From Luteimonas viscosa (GTDB lineage: Bacteria > Pseudomonadota > Gammaproteobacteria > Xanthomonadales > Xanthomonadaceae), in NCBI RefSeq assembly GCF_008244685.1, contig NZ_VTFT01000003.1:186001-250000 (forward strand): a stretch of DNA of 64,000 bases, given 5' to 3'. A program made the translations under genes and the position numbers. Positions 27,654 through 36,351 of this stretch are shown here, in pieces. The notes under the pieces were generated by a model. That model ran no database searches, was not told where the DNA came from, and saw only the letters and a list, made by a program, of their open reading frames with translations. Each line of letters opens with the position of its first letter. Within the stretch, counting starts at the first letter, position 1.

Positions 27654-27719
27654 ATGATAGATCGAGTCTATTGATAAGTGAAATTGACTGAAAGTATATT
27701 ATCAATAGTTATAATCAAT
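27654..27719. promoter_or_regulatory. ahpC: AT-rich ahpC control region with OxyR-like sites
   Basis: 27657-27671 reads ATAG-N7-CTAT, the OxyR half-site consensus. 27705-27719 reads ATAG-N7-CAAT, one mismatch from it. Each lies next to an arm of a perfect 10-bp inverted repeat (CTATTGATAA at 27668-27677 and its complement at 27699-27708). For ahpC on the minus strand a possible promoter is TTCACT (27677-27682) with a 17-base spacer and TATCAT (27654-27659). The second site would then be centred near -65, a normal activating position. A TATAAT at 27710-27715 on the plus strand could serve a divergent transcript. The sites are seen; OxyR binding is inferred. Confidence 0.6.
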
Positions 27720-27721
27720 CG

Positions 27722-27962
27722 AAAAACATGGCATCCGGCGGTTCCGCCCGCGTCGATGTGCTTGCAAACGTTTTTGCGCTGCAGCATATTCAACCCATGC
27801 GCTGCAGTCTGGCGCGGTGGCCGGGAACGGCGCCGGCTGGGGCAGCGCAGGGTTTCGGACCAGGGTCGACGACTCCGGTCCAGCCGAGTTCCGTATCCGT
27901 TTCCTCCCTCCCACACGTGGTACGGAATCTTTGAAGGCGGCTTCGGCCGCCTTCATTTTTTT
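27722..27962 (+). ncRNA. Candidate small RNA divergent from ahpC
   Basis: About 240 bases with no convincing gene lie between the ahpC control region and a strong intrinsic terminator. A plus-strand TATAAT (27710-27715), with TTGACT 20 bases upstream, could start a transcript near 27722. A stem (27889-27895 with 27921-27927) encloses a loop rich in C (CCTCCCTCCC, 27903-27912), of the kind that can pair with Shine-Dalgarno sequences. A 68-codon ORF (27728-27934) exists but has no ribosome-binding site and low-complexity content. Family unknown; the promoter spacing is poor. Confidence 0.4.
27933..27962 (+). terminator. Strong intrinsic terminator
   Basis: GAAGGCGGC (27933-27941), the tetraloop TTCG and GCCGCCTTC (27946-27954) form a perfect 9-bp stem closed by the very stable UUCG loop, followed by A and seven T (27955-27962). 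No annotated plus-strand gene lies upstream of it, which argues for an unannotated transcript. It sits about 30 bases before prmC. Confidence 0.88.
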
Positions 27963-27993
27963 GCGCGTCGTACCCGCCCATGCGACCGGTACG

Positions 27994-28848
27994 ATGCCTC
28001 CGATGAATGACGTCCCCGGTCCTGCGTCCACCGTGCGCGGCCTGCTCCACGCGGTACGCGGGAGGGTCGAGCCGGCCGAGGCGGAAATCCTGCTGGCGCA
28101 CGCCCTCGCCAAGCCGCGCGGCTGGCTCTACGCCCATGCCGGCGATCCGCCCGATCCGGCGGCCGCGACCCGCTTCCAGGACCTGGTGGCGCGCAGGCAG
28201 GCGGGGGAGCCGGTCGCCTACCTGTGCGGCCGCCGTGGCTTCTGGACGCTCGATCTGGCGGTGACGCCGGACACGCTGGTGCCGCGGCCGGAGACCGAAC
28301 TGCTGGTGGAACTGGCGCTGGCGCGGTTGCCTGAGGATCGCGAGCTGGAACTGGCCGACCTCGGCACCGGCAGCGGTGCGATCGCGCTGGCGCTGGCGAG
28401 CGAACGCCCGCACGCCCGGGTCGCCGCCACCGATGCCAGCGCCGCCGCGCTCGACGTCGCCCGCGGCAATGCCCGCGATGCCGGCCTGGCGAACGTCAGC
28501 TTCCACTCCGGCGACTGGTTCGGCGCGCTGCCTGACCGGCGCTTCGCGCTCGTCGCCAGCAATCCGCCGTACATCGCGCAGGGCGATCCGCACCTGTCGC
28601 AAGGCGACCTGCGCCATGAGCCGGCGATGGCCCTCGCCTCCGGCGTCGACGGGCTCGACGCGATCCGCGTCATCGCCCGCGACGCGCCCGCACACCTGCA
28701 CCCGGGCGGCTGGCTGCTGCTGGAACACGGCCTGGCGCAGGGCGACGCGGTGCGAGAGTTGCTGGCTGCCGCCGGGTTCCGCGATGTCGCCACGCACCCA
28801 GACCTCGAGCAGCGCGATCGCGTGAGCCTTGGCCGCATCCCGTCGTGA
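27994..28848 (+). CDS. prmC: Peptide chain release factor N5-glutamine methyltransferase PrmC
   Basis: Methylates the glutamine of the GGQ motif in release factors RF1 and RF2. The protein is 284 residues from ATG 27994; ATG 28003 (MNDVPG) is an equally possible start. It has an N-terminal helical domain with [10 protein letters not shown], the [10 protein letters not shown] signature, the SAM-binding [14 protein letters not shown] and the catalytic SNPPYIA. The usual partner prfA is not adjacent. A strong terminator lies just upstream, so prmC must have its own promoter within about 30 bases or be read through it. Confidence 0.95.
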   Translation: MPPMNDVPGPASTVRGLLHAVRGRVEPAEAEILLAHALAKPRGWLYAHAGDPPDPAAATRFQDLVARRQAGEPVAYLCGRRGFWTLDLAVTPDTLVPRPETELLVELALARLPEDRELELADLGTGSGAIALALASERPHARVAATDASAAALDVARGNARDAGLANVSFHSGDWFGALPDRRFALVASNPPYIAQGDPHLSQGDLRHEPAMALASGVDGLDAIRVIARDAPAHLHPGGWLLLEHGLAQGDAVRELLAAAGFRDVATHPDLEQRDRVSLGRIPS

Positions 28849-28982
28849 GTCGTGAACCGGGGACGTGGCGAGCGCGGCTCGCGGCTCGCGCCCGATGCCG
28901 GCCCGCCCCGCGCGGGGCGCACGCCGACGCTGCGGGTGAAGGGAGCGACTAGACTGTGTCCACATTCTCTCGAGGCGAACGC

Positions 28983-29924
28983 ATGCGCACGCTGTATCCC
29001 GAGATCGAACCGTTCGACACCGGCACGCTGGCGGTGGACGCGCGCCACACCCTTTACTACGAGCAGTGCGGCAACCCCAGGGGCAAACCCGTGGTACTGC
29101 TGCACGGCGGCCCCGGCGGCGGTTGCAACGCGAAGATGCGCCGCTTCCACGATCCGGCGAAGTACCGCATCGTGCTGTTCGACCAGCGCGGCGCCGGGCG
29201 GTCCACCCCGCACGCCGACCTGGTCGACAACACCACCTGGGACCTGGTGGCCGACATCGAGAAGCTGCGCGAACTGCTCGGCATCGAGCGCTGGCAGGTG
29301 TTCGGTGGCTCCTGGGGCTCGACCCTGGCGCTGGCCTACGCGCAATCGCATCCGCTGCGGGTGACGGAGCTGGTGCTGCGCGGGATCTTCATGCTGCGCC
29401 AGTGGGAGCTGCGCTGGTTCTACCAGGAAGGGACCTCGCGGCTGTTCCCCGAGGCCTGGGACCAGTACATCGCCGCGATCCCGGAGGACGAACGGCACGA
29501 CCTGATCCAGGCCTTCCACCGGCGCCTGACCTCCGACGACGAAGCCACCCGGCTCGCGGCCGCGCGCGCGTGGAGCGTGTGGGAAGGGGCGACCTCGTTC
29601 CTGCACGTCGACCCGGATTTCGTCAGCGGCCACGAGGATCCGCGCTTCGCGCTCGCCTTCGCCCGCATCGAGAACCATTACTTCGTCAACAAGGGCTTCT
29701 TCGAGGTCGACGACCAGCTGCTGCGCGATGCGTACCGCATCGCCGGCATCCCGGGCGCGATCGTGCACGGCCGCTACGACGTGGTGTGCCCGGTGCAGAA
29801 CGCCTGGGACCTGCACAAGGTGTGGCCGAAGGCGGAACTGGCGATCACGCCGGCGTCGGGGCATTCGGCGTTCGAACCGGAGAACGTCGACGCCCTGGTG
29901 CGTGCCACCGACCGCTTCGCCTGA
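28983..29924 (+). CDS. pip: Proline iminopeptidase (peptidase S33)
   Basis: Alpha/beta-hydrolase that removes N-terminal proline from peptides. The 313-residue length equals that of the structurally known Xanthomonas enzyme, and the nucleophile Ser110 in GGSWGS falls at the same number. The oxyanion segment HGGPGGGC (41-48), FDQRGAGRS, the aspartate in HGRYDVVCP and the histidine in ASGHSAF complete the active site. ATG 28983 is chosen; nine extra codons upstream are open but add nothing family-like. Convergent with the transglutaminase gene. Confidence 0.96.
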   Translation: MRTLYPEIEPFDTGTLAVDARHTLYYEQCGNPRGKPVVLLHGGPGGGCNAKMRRFHDPAKYRIVLFDQRGAGRSTPHADLVDNTTWDLVADIEKLRELLGIERWQVFGGSWGSTLALAYAQSHPLRVTELVLRGIFMLRQWELRWFYQEGTSRLFPEAWDQYIAAIPEDERHDLIQAFHRRLTSDDEATRLAAARAWSVWEGATSFLHVDPDFVSGHEDPRFALAFARIENHYFVNKGFFEVDDQLLRDAYRIAGIPGAIVHGRYDVVCPVQNAWDLHKVWPKAELAITPASGHSAFEPENVDALVRATDRFA

Positions 29925-29928
29925 CCGC

Positions 29929-29960
29929 CTGCAGCGCCGCGACAGCGCCGGGCGCTGCAG
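29929..29960. terminator. Hairpin between convergent genes, possible bidirectional terminator
   Basis: CTGCAGCGCC (29929-29938) is the exact complement of 29951-29960, with a 12-base loop. It lies five bases after the pip stop and 16 bases from the stop of the convergent transglutaminase gene. There is no T-tract on either side, so it may be a 3'-end stabiliser rather than a true intrinsic terminator. Confidence 0.45.
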
Positions 29961-29975
29961 CATCCCGCCGGGCCC

Positions 29976-30848
29976 TCAGCCCGTCAGTGCCACCGGCGCG
30001 ATCGACGGCGTCGGCGCGGCGATCCTCGGCGAGAGCGTCGGATCGTCGGTTTCGTCGGTCCAGACATCGAATCCCAGCAGCTCGTTGGGCCCGAAGGTAT
30101 TGCTGATGGCGACGTCCGAGGCGTCGCGACCGCGTGCGATCAGCACCCGGCCGATGCGCGGGGTGTTGTGGCGCGCATCGAAGGTGTACCAGCGCCCGCC
30201 GAGGTAGGCCTCGAACCAGGCCGAGAAATCCATCGGCGCGTCCACCGGCGGGATGCCGATGTCGCCCAGGTAACCGGTGCAGTAGCGCGCCGGGATGTTC
30301 ATGCAGCGGCACAACGTCACCGCCGAATGGGCGAAGTCGCGGCACACGCCACGTCCGTCCTGCAGCGCCTGCGCCGCGGTGCGGGTGGCGTCGGCATGGA
30401 GATAGCCGAATTCGATCCGCCGATGGACGTAGTCGCAGATCGCCTGCACCCGCGCCCAGCCGGTCGGCGTGTTGCCGAAGGTGTCCCAGGCCATCTGCGA
30501 CAGCCGGTCGGTCTCGCAGTAGCGGCTGCCGAGCAGGAACAGCATCGCCTCGTCCGGCAACTGGTCGACCGGGGTCTCGGGTGCGTCCCATGCGACCGGA
30601 TCGGGCAGCCCGCTGTCGCGCACGATCGCATCCGCGCTCACCTTCAGGGTGCCGGCCGGCGCCACCAGGCGCACGCAGATGTTGCCGAAGCCGTCGCGAT
30701 ACTGCCGCAGCGGCACCTCGGGCGTGGTGCGGAACTCGCTGGCGACGACGATGTCGGTGCGGCGGGATTCGTGGATGTTGAGCGTCAGCACCATCGGCGT
30801 GGGCTGGGGAAGGCCATAGGTGATGGCATGGCCGAGGCGGATCAGCAT
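29976..30848 (-). CDS. Transglutaminase-like cysteine protease superfamily protein
   Basis: A 290-residue protein with an N-terminal beta domain (about 1-85) and a transglutaminase-like core. The nucleophile region GRGVCRDFAHSAVTLCR puts cysteine at residue 169, and WYTFDARHN supplies the conserved aspartate (224). Where most relatives have histidine in DFHAW or DFHAY, this protein has DFSAWFEAYL with serine at 209, so the usual Cys-His-Asp triad is incomplete or uses another histidine. It is probably an amidohydrolase, a protease or an inactive relative in the cytoplasm (no signal peptide). Neighbours give no clear pathway. Confidence 0.85.
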   Translation of the reverse strand: MLIRLGHAITYGLPQPTPMVLTLNIHESRRTDIVVASEFRTTPEVPLRQYRDGFGNICVRLVAPAGTLKVSADAIVRDSGLPDPVAWDAPETPVDQLPDEAMLFLLGSRYCETDRLSQMAWDTFGNTPTGWARVQAICDYVHRRIEFGYLHADATRTAAQALQDGRGVCRDFAHSAVTLCRCMNIPARYCTGYLGDIGIPPVDAPMDFSAWFEAYLGGRWYTFDARHNTPRIGRVLIARGRDASDVAISNTFGPNELLGFDVWTDETDDPTLSPRIAAPTPSIAPVALTG

Positions 30849-30893
30849 GGCCTGATGGTCCGGACGTGGCGGCTCAGGTTATGCGCAAACGCC

Positions 30894-31691
30894 TCACGGC
30901 TTCGTGATGAAGCCCGGTTCCAGGCGCGCCAGCAACCGCGCCAGCCGTTCCGCCCAGGCGTCCTGCCCGTCCGCGTCCGCGATCAGGTCCTGGCGGATCT
31001 CGAGTTCGACGTGCGCCAGGCCGCGGCGCTCGCCATGCACGGGGATCGCGTAGTCGGTGGCATCGCTGACCGAGTAGGGCTCGTTGTCGCCGACCACCAG
31101 GTCGCCTTCCGCGCGCAATGCCTGCAGCAGCGCATGCGCCAGGCGGGCGTCGCGCTGGTACAGCACGCCGGCGTGCCAGGGACGCTCGCGGCCGTCCATC
31201 GACGGGGTGAAGCTGTGCATCGCGACCAGGATCGCCGGCCGGTCGGCGCCCCCGCGCTGGTCGAGTTCGGCCTCGATGCGGGCGTGGTAGGGGACGAAGA
31301 TCTCCTCGACGCGCTGCCGGCGCTGCTGTGGGTCGAGGCCCGCATTGCCGGGCACGACGGTGCCGTCGCTGGCCATGGCGATGGATCCGGGCGCGTCCAG
31401 CGGACGGTTGCAGTCGATCACCAGGCGCGAATAGGCCTGCAGGATCGCGCAGGCGTCGAGCCGCTCCGCCAGGCGCGCCGTGACCCCGGCGATGCCGATG
31501 TCCCAGCCGATGTGTCGGTCGAGTTCGGCCCGCGGCAGGCCGAGATCGCGCAGGCGCGCGGGCACGGCCTGGCCTGCGTGGTCGGCGATCAGCAGCCAGG
31601 GCGAGCGGCCAGCCGCTCGCAGCACGGTGACCGGGGGCGGATCGGCGGGCCCGAGCAGCGCAGCGGTGGACGTCACGGACGGATCATCCAC
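30894..31691 (-). CDS. N-formylglutamate amidohydrolase family protein
   Basis: A 265-residue member of the N-formylglutamate deformylase (HutG2) family, hydrolysing N-formyl-L-glutamate or similar amides. Recognisable are WLLIADHAGQAVP, DRHIGWDIGIAGV, SRLVIDCNRP, AMHSFTP (metal-binding His) and HVELEIRQDLI. No histidine-degradation genes are nearby, so the real substrate may differ. The start ATG 31691 overlaps the end of the NUDIX gene by eight bases, so they are probably one operon. Confidence 0.88.
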   Translation of the reverse strand: MDDPSVTSTAALLGPADPPPVTVLRAAGRSPWLLIADHAGQAVPARLRDLGLPRAELDRHIGWDIGIAGVTARLAERLDACAILQAYSRLVIDCNRPLDAPGSIAMASDGTVVPGNAGLDPQQRRQRVEEIFVPYHARIEAELDQRGGADRPAILVAMHSFTPSMDGRERPWHAGVLYQRDARLAHALLQALRAEGDLVVGDNEPYSVSDATDYAIPVHGERRGLAHVELEIRQDLIADADGQDAWAERLARLLARLEPGFITKP

Positions 31692-32271
31692 GCGGCGAGC
31701 CGTCCGGGTCGTGGTCGATCATCCACAGCCCGGCCCAGAGCTTGAGGTCGAGCTCATAGCCTTCGCGGTGCTTCTGCATCAGCCAGGCGGGCGCCTGCGC
31801 GCGCGGAACTGCGTGGACGATGATCGACTCGTCGTCCACGCCGCCACCGTCGCCGACCTTCCTCAGGTCGAGCGCGCGTGCGAAGGCGATGCGTTCGTTG
31901 CTCATGCCGGAGGAGGTGGGCCCGACCAGCAGCACGTCGACGCGCCCGGCCTCCCAGCCGGTCTCCTCTACCAGTTCGCGCCGCGCCGCCGATTCCAGCG
32001 TGTCGTGGCTGTGGTCGTCGCCGACCAGGCCGGCGGGCATCTCGATCGTGCGCGCGCCCAGCGGCACGCGGTACTGGTCGACGAACAGCACCTCGTCGTC
32101 GGGCGTGACCGCGATCACCAGCACCGCCAGCCCGTCGCGGCCATGGGTGCGCTCGCACGATTCCCAGTGCCCGCGCCGGACCAGCCGCAGCCATTGGCCC
32201 TGGTACAGCAGTTCCGCGTCTTCGTGTGGCTGGTCCATCGCCGGATGGTAACCCCGCTTCGTGGCGCTCAT
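31684..32271 (-). CDS. NUDIX hydrolase (ADP-ribose pyrophosphatase-like)
   Basis: Hydrolyses nucleoside diphosphate-linked compounds such as ADP-ribose. The NUDIX box ends in RRELVEETGW, with the metal-binding REXXEE intact; the first acidic position of the motif is aspartate instead of glutamate. QYRVPLGARTIEMPAGLVG just before it is typical of ADP-ribose pyrophosphatases. ATG 32271 overlaps the stop of the exonuclease gene (ATGA) and gives 195 residues; ATG 32238 (MDQPHED) would give 184 and is a real alternative. Confidence 0.9.
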   Translation of the reverse strand: MSATKRGYHPAMDQPHEDAELLYQGQWLRLVRRGHWESCERTHGRDGLAVLVIAVTPDDEVLFVDQYRVPLGARTIEMPAGLVGDDHSHDTLESAARRELVEETGWEAGRVDVLLVGPTSSGMSNERIAFARALDLRKVGDGGGVDDESIIVHAVPRAQAPAWLMQKHREGYELDLKLWAGLWMIDHDPDGSPRG

Positions 32272-33206
32272 GCCTGGGGCGTGTATTCGAGCCCGGCCGC
32301 GGCGTGCAGGCGGCGTCGGGTCAGCGGACCGAAGCGCAGCTGCTCGCAGAGAGCGGCGATCGCGGCGGCATCGGCGCCGCCGCGCACGAACACCGGCGCG
32401 GCCACGCCGAGCGGCGCATCGAACGAGATCGTGGCCAGTTGCCGGCACAGCAACGCCTGCTCGCGGTGCAGGCGCAGCCTGGCGGCGGCCTGCGCGGCGC
32501 CGCGGAAGCGCAGGAAGGGAACCTCGTCGATCCGCGCCAGCAGCGCATCGAGGCTGCCGAAATGCCCCAGCAGCACCGCCGCGGTCTTGGCGCCGATGCC
32601 GGGCACGCCGGGGATGTTGTCGATCGCGTCGCCGCAGAGCGCCAGGTAGTCGGCGATCTGCCGCGCCTCCACGCCGTGTCGCGCCTTGACCCCGGCCGCG
32701 CCCCAGCGCTGGCCGCGGGCGAAATCCCATTGTTCGTCGTGCAGGTCGAGCAGTTGCGAGAGGTCCTTGTCGGCCGAGACGATCACGCCGCGATGCCCGT
32801 GCGCGCGGGCGTGGTGCAGCGCGCTGCCGATCAGGTCGTCGGCCTCGTACTCCACGTGCGCGAGCACGTTCAGGCCGAGCGCGGCCGCCAGCGCCTTGCA
32901 GTGCGCGAACTGGCGCTTGAGTTCCTCGGGCGCGGGCGGACGGTTGGCCTTGTACGCAGGGTAGAGCGTGTTGCGGAAGCAGCTGTCGAGCGCCTCGTCG
33001 AAGGCGACCGCGATGTGCCGCGGCCGTTCGCGTTCCAGCAGTTCGAGCAGGAAGCGCGCGAAGCCGTGCACGGCGTTGGTGGGCCGGCCGTCGGCGTCGC
33101 GGAACTCGTCGGGCATGGAATGCCAGGCCCGGAACACGTACAGGCTGGCGTCGACCAGGTAGAGCGGCACGGCGGCGGCGGTCGCCGTCCCCTGGACTGC
33201 GCTCAC
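32268..33206 (-). CDS. 5'-3' exonuclease / flap endonuclease family (Xni-like)
   Basis: A 312-residue stand-alone homologue of the polymerase I 5'-nuclease domain, acting on DNA flaps or 5' ends. It shows YLVDASLYVFRAW (first metal-binding Asp), PRHIAVAFDEALDSCFRNTLYPAYKANR and EADDLIGSALHHA. The helix-hairpin-helix region reads CGDAIDNIPGVPGIGAKTAAVLL. The start GTG 33206 overlaps the nitroreductase stop (GTGA). The longer ORF upstream has no sensible composition. Confidence 0.93.
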   Translation of the reverse strand: MSAVQGTATAAAVPLYLVDASLYVFRAWHSMPDEFRDADGRPTNAVHGFARFLLELLERERPRHIAVAFDEALDSCFRNTLYPAYKANRPPAPEELKRQFAHCKALAAALGLNVLAHVEYEADDLIGSALHHARAHGHRGVIVSADKDLSQLLDLHDEQWDFARGQRWGAAGVKARHGVEARQIADYLALCGDAIDNIPGVPGIGAKTAAVLLGHFGSLDALLARIDEVPFLRFRGAAQAAARLRLHREQALLCRQLATISFDAPLGVAAPVFVRGGADAAAIAALCEQLRFGPLTRRRLHAAAGLEYTPQA

Positions 33207-33796
33207 AGGACCAGCTCGGACAGCAGCGTGCGCGGATCCGGGCGCTCGCGCTCGGGCGCCTCCAGGCTCGGCGTGCCGATGTGGATGAAGCCGGCCACGC
33301 GCTCGTGCGCGGCCAGGCCCAGCAGGCCGCGGGCTTCGTCGTCGTAGGCAGGCCAACCCGTCAGCCAGCAGGCGCCGAACCCGAACGATTGCGCCGCCTG
33401 CAGCAGCGCGAAGCAGGCGCAGCCGGCGGTGAGCAGGCGTTCCTGGTCCGGGATCTGGGCGTCGTCCGGATCGAACACCGCGACCACCACCACCACCAGC
33501 GGCGCGTGGCTGAAGCGCTGCCGGTCCTTGTCGATGGCCGCCTCGCCGGCCCCCGGGTCGCGCCGCCGGGTGATCGCGGCCAGGGCCTCGCCGAGCGCCG
33601 CGCGCGCCGGCCCGGCGATGCGCAGGAACCGGAACGGGACCCGCTTGCCGTGGTCGGGCACCCGCACCGCCGATGCCAGCAGGCGGTGCAGGGTGGCGTC
33701 GTCGGGCCCGGGCTCGCCCAACTGGCGCGCGGGCACGGATCGACGAAGGTCCAAGGGAATCGACTGGGTGTCGGAGGTATTTGCGGATGCAGTCAC
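33203..33796 (-). CDS. Nitroreductase family protein (YdjA-like)
   Basis: An FMN-dependent oxidoreductase of 197 residues. The RRSVPARQLGEPGPDD region is the FMN phosphate-binding start. The middle has FSHAPLVVVVVAVFDP and the C-terminal part AAQSFGFGACWLTGW with AHERVAGFIHIGTP, typical of the short YdjA subgroup. It starts with GTG at 33796. Four bases shared with the exonuclease gene suggest a nitroreductase-exonuclease-NUDIX-amidohydrolase operon. The physiological substrate is unknown. Confidence 0.9.
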   Translation of the reverse strand: MTASANTSDTQSIPLDLRRSVPARQLGEPGPDDATLHRLLASAVRVPDHGKRVPFRFLRIAGPARAALGEALAAITRRRDPGAGEAAIDKDRQRFSHAPLVVVVVAVFDPDDAQIPDQERLLTAGCACFALLQAAQSFGFGACWLTGWPAYDDEARGLLGLAAHERVAGFIHIGTPSLEAPERERPDPRTLLSELVL

Positions 33797-33860
33797 AGAC
33801 GTATGGCCCGGTTACCCTGAATCATGTGATGGCGATTCAACCTTGCGCATTGTCCCCCAA

Positions 33861-36284
33861 ATGACCCCACGTGCCGTTCCGACAGGTTTGCCGGCGGGCC
33901 GGGCAGCCGCCCTGCACGCGCCCGCACGCGTGCTCGAGACCCTGAAGCACGACGCGGTCACCGAACTCGGCGGCGTGCTCTCGGGCTTCTGGAGCGGAAT
34001 CGAGGAACAGGTGCGGCTGGCCGCGCTGGCCGGGCACGACTACGTCGCCGTGCAGGAGGACCGGGTCGCGGTGATGGCGCTCAGCCATCGCGCGCTGGAG
34101 CTGGCCACGCGCTTCCGCGAGTCGATCGAAAAGGAGTTCGCGCGCTGGGAGCATGCGTCCGACTCGCCGCAGCGCGAGCGCTCGCTGACCCTGATGTCGG
34201 AGTCGGAGCTGGAGATCCACCTCGCCGGCCAGCAGATCACCGAACTGCTCGACCACCAGTTCCTGCATCCGCTGGCCCAGCTCGACGAGCGCCTGCGTCA
34301 GCTGTCGACCGCGCTCGGCGTCGCCCGGCAGCGGCCGAACCCGCTGCGGCCGGAGGTGCCGGTGACCGCGTTCGTCGCGCTGTTCGATGCCGACGACCTC
34401 ACACCCGGGCTGCGCTCGATGGTGTTCCAGCAGTTCGACAAGCGCCTGCCCAAGGTGCTGGGCGAACTCTACGAGAAGGCGAACAAGACCCTGGATGCGG
34501 CGGCGTTCAGCGCGAACGCGCCCGGACGCGTATCCGCCGGCGGCGGGTCGCGGGCTGGGCGGGCGCCGGCGGCCCACGAGACCCAGTCCGATGGCGAATG
34601 GGTGCCCGATGGCGGCATGGTCCCGCACCTGGAGGGCGCGTCCACGAGCGCGTCTCCCGCGCACGGCGGTGGCCATCCTGCGGGCGGCGCCGCGGAGCAG
34701 GCGGCTGCGGCAGGCGGGGAAGCGGCCGCGACCGGCCGGGTCCGCGAACAGGTGCTGGCCGAGGCGCTCGCGTCCGGAAAGCCGCTGCGCTACCGCGACC
34801 TGGTCCGCGACCAGCTGCGCGCCTGGCGCGAGCGCGCACCGGGCGGCGTCGAGCGTGATGACGGGCCGGCATCCGCATCGGCGCAGGCCATGGCGGCGAA
34901 CGAGGGCATCCCCGCGGGCGGCCACGTGCTCGACACGACCGAACTGCTCAACCTGGCATCGCTGCTGCAGGGCGACGACCCGGAGCCGTTCGAGAAGGTC
35001 CTGGCCGGCGAGGACGGGCGGCCGCTTGCCGACGTGCTGCGCCATGCCCTGCTCAGCGGCGTGCGCCAGATCGGGTTCGATCCGGCCCATACCCACTTCA
35101 GCGGCGACGAGGAGGATGCGATCGACCTGGTCGGCATCCTGTTCCAGTCGCTGTTCGACGCCAACGACCTGGTCGGCGATGCGCGCCAGCTCTACGGCAA
35201 GCTGGTCGTGCCCTACCTCAAGGTCGCGCTGACCGACGATTCGCTGTTCAACCGCCGCAGCCATCCCGCGCGCCGGTTGCTGGACGCGGTCACCGAGGCC
35301 TGCGACGGCAACGAGGGCAAGACCCCGCAGGACCAGGAGACGCTCAACCAGGCCGGGCACGCGGTCGATCGCGTGGTCGGCGAGTTCCAGGACGACCAGG
35401 CGATCTTCGAGCTGGCCGCAGCCGAGTTGCGCGACCACCTCGACCAGCAGCGCCGCCGCGCGGAGCTGACCGAGAAGCGTGCCGCCGAGGCGATCCACGG
35501 GCGCGAGCGGCTGCAGCAGGCCCGCCGCAGCGCCGCCGACCTGGTCGCGTCGCGGCTTTCGGGCCGCGCGATGACCGCCGCGGTCGCGCATTTCCTCGAC
35601 CGCCACTGGCGCCACCATCTCACCCAGACCTGGCTGCGCGACGGTCCCGATTCTCCGCGCCACCTCGCCGCCGTCAACGTCGGCGATGCGATGGTGCAGG
35701 TCGATGCCGATGCCGCCGAGGTCCGCGGCGCGGTGGTCGCCAAGCAGTTGCTGGCACTGCAGGTGCCGCTCGGCGAGTGCTACGCCAGTTGCGGCATGGA
35801 GGCCACCGCCGCCCGCGACGCGATGGCGAGAATCATTTCGGCGCTGGCGCTGCCGGATACGGCGCGTACCGTGCACCAGCCGCAGCTCGACGAGGCCACC
35901 GACCCGGCCGACCCGGCGGACGACGGCGTGCTGCGCGTGGCCGGCGGCAGCGCGCAACTGGCGTTCGATCCGGCGATCGCGGCGCGCATGCGGCGCCTGC
36001 GCGTCGGCCAGGGGCTGCGCCTGGTGGACCAGGACGGCCACGAAAGCGCCGGCCGCATCGCCTGGATCAGCCCGCTGACCGGCCGCTTCCTGATCGTCAA
36101 CCGCCGTGGCGTGCGCAAGACCGTGGTCTCGCCCGAGGAACTGGCGGTGATGGTGGCCGAGGGCCGCGCCCAGGTGCGCTCGGTCGACGCCCCCTTCGAC
36201 GAGGCGATGAAGCAGCTCTGGCAGCGGCTCAACGCCAATGCCGCGGCGTTCGACCCCACCGCCCCCACCCGCGCCGCTTCCTGA
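33861..36284 (+). CDS. DUF1631 family protein, paralogue 1
   Basis: An 807-residue, mostly helical cytoplasmic protein without signal peptide or membrane helix. The central part has the DUF1631 landmarks (VVPYLKVALTDDSLFNRRSHPARRLLDAVTEAC, then the charged helix around RRRAELTEKRAAEAIHGRERL). The C-terminal part (RMRRLRVGQGLRLVD, AWISPLTGRFLIVNRRG) reads like a PilZ-type beta-barrel, as is common at the end of these proteins; this is my inference. An Ala/Gly-rich linker of about 90 residues divides the N-terminal third from the core. ATG 33861 is chosen; TTG 33843 is possible. Function unknown. Followed by a divergent paralogue after 67 bases. Confidence 0.85.
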   Translation: MTPRAVPTGLPAGRAAALHAPARVLETLKHDAVTELGGVLSGFWSGIEEQVRLAALAGHDYVAVQEDRVAVMALSHRALELATRFRESIEKEFARWEHASDSPQRERSLTLMSESELEIHLAGQQITELLDHQFLHPLAQLDERLRQLSTALGVARQRPNPLRPEVPVTAFVALFDADDLTPGLRSMVFQQFDKRLPKVLGELYEKANKTLDAAAFSANAPGRVSAGGGSRAGRAPAAHETQSDGEWVPDGGMVPHLEGASTSASPAHGGGHPAGGAAEQAAAAGGEAAATGRVREQVLAEALASGKPLRYRDLVRDQLRAWRERAPGGVERDDGPASASAQAMAANEGIPAGGHVLDTTELLNLASLLQGDDPEPFEKVLAGEDGRPLADVLRHALLSGVRQIGFDPAHTHFSGDEEDAIDLVGILFQSLFDANDLVGDARQLYGKLVVPYLKVALTDDSLFNRRSHPARRLLDAVTEACDGNEGKTPQDQETLNQAGHAVDRVVGEFQDDQAIFELAAAELRDHLDQQRRRAELTEKRAAEAIHGRERLQQARRSAADLVASRLSGRAMTAAVAHFLDRHWRHHLTQTWLRDGPDSPRHLAAVNVGDAMVQVDADAAEVRGAVVAKQLLALQVPLGECYASCGMEATAARDAMARIISALALPDTARTVHQPQLDEATDPADPADDGVLRVAGGSAQLAFDPAIAARMRRLRVGQGLRLVDQDGHESAGRIAWISPLTGRFLIVNRRGVRKTVVSPEELAVMVAEGRAQVRSVDAPFDEAMKQLWQRLNANAAAFDPTAPTRAAS

Positions 36285-36351
36285 ACCGTTCGGCGGGACC
36301 ATGGCCCGCGGTGCGGGTCTTCGATCTTCGTGAACGAGGCGTGCGCACTCC

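Noticed and set aside
27728..27934. 68-codon ORF upstream of the prmC terminator
   Set aside because: No ribosome-binding site, low-complexity Ala/Gly/Pro content, and its stop lies in the terminator stem. A non-coding RNA is a better reading.
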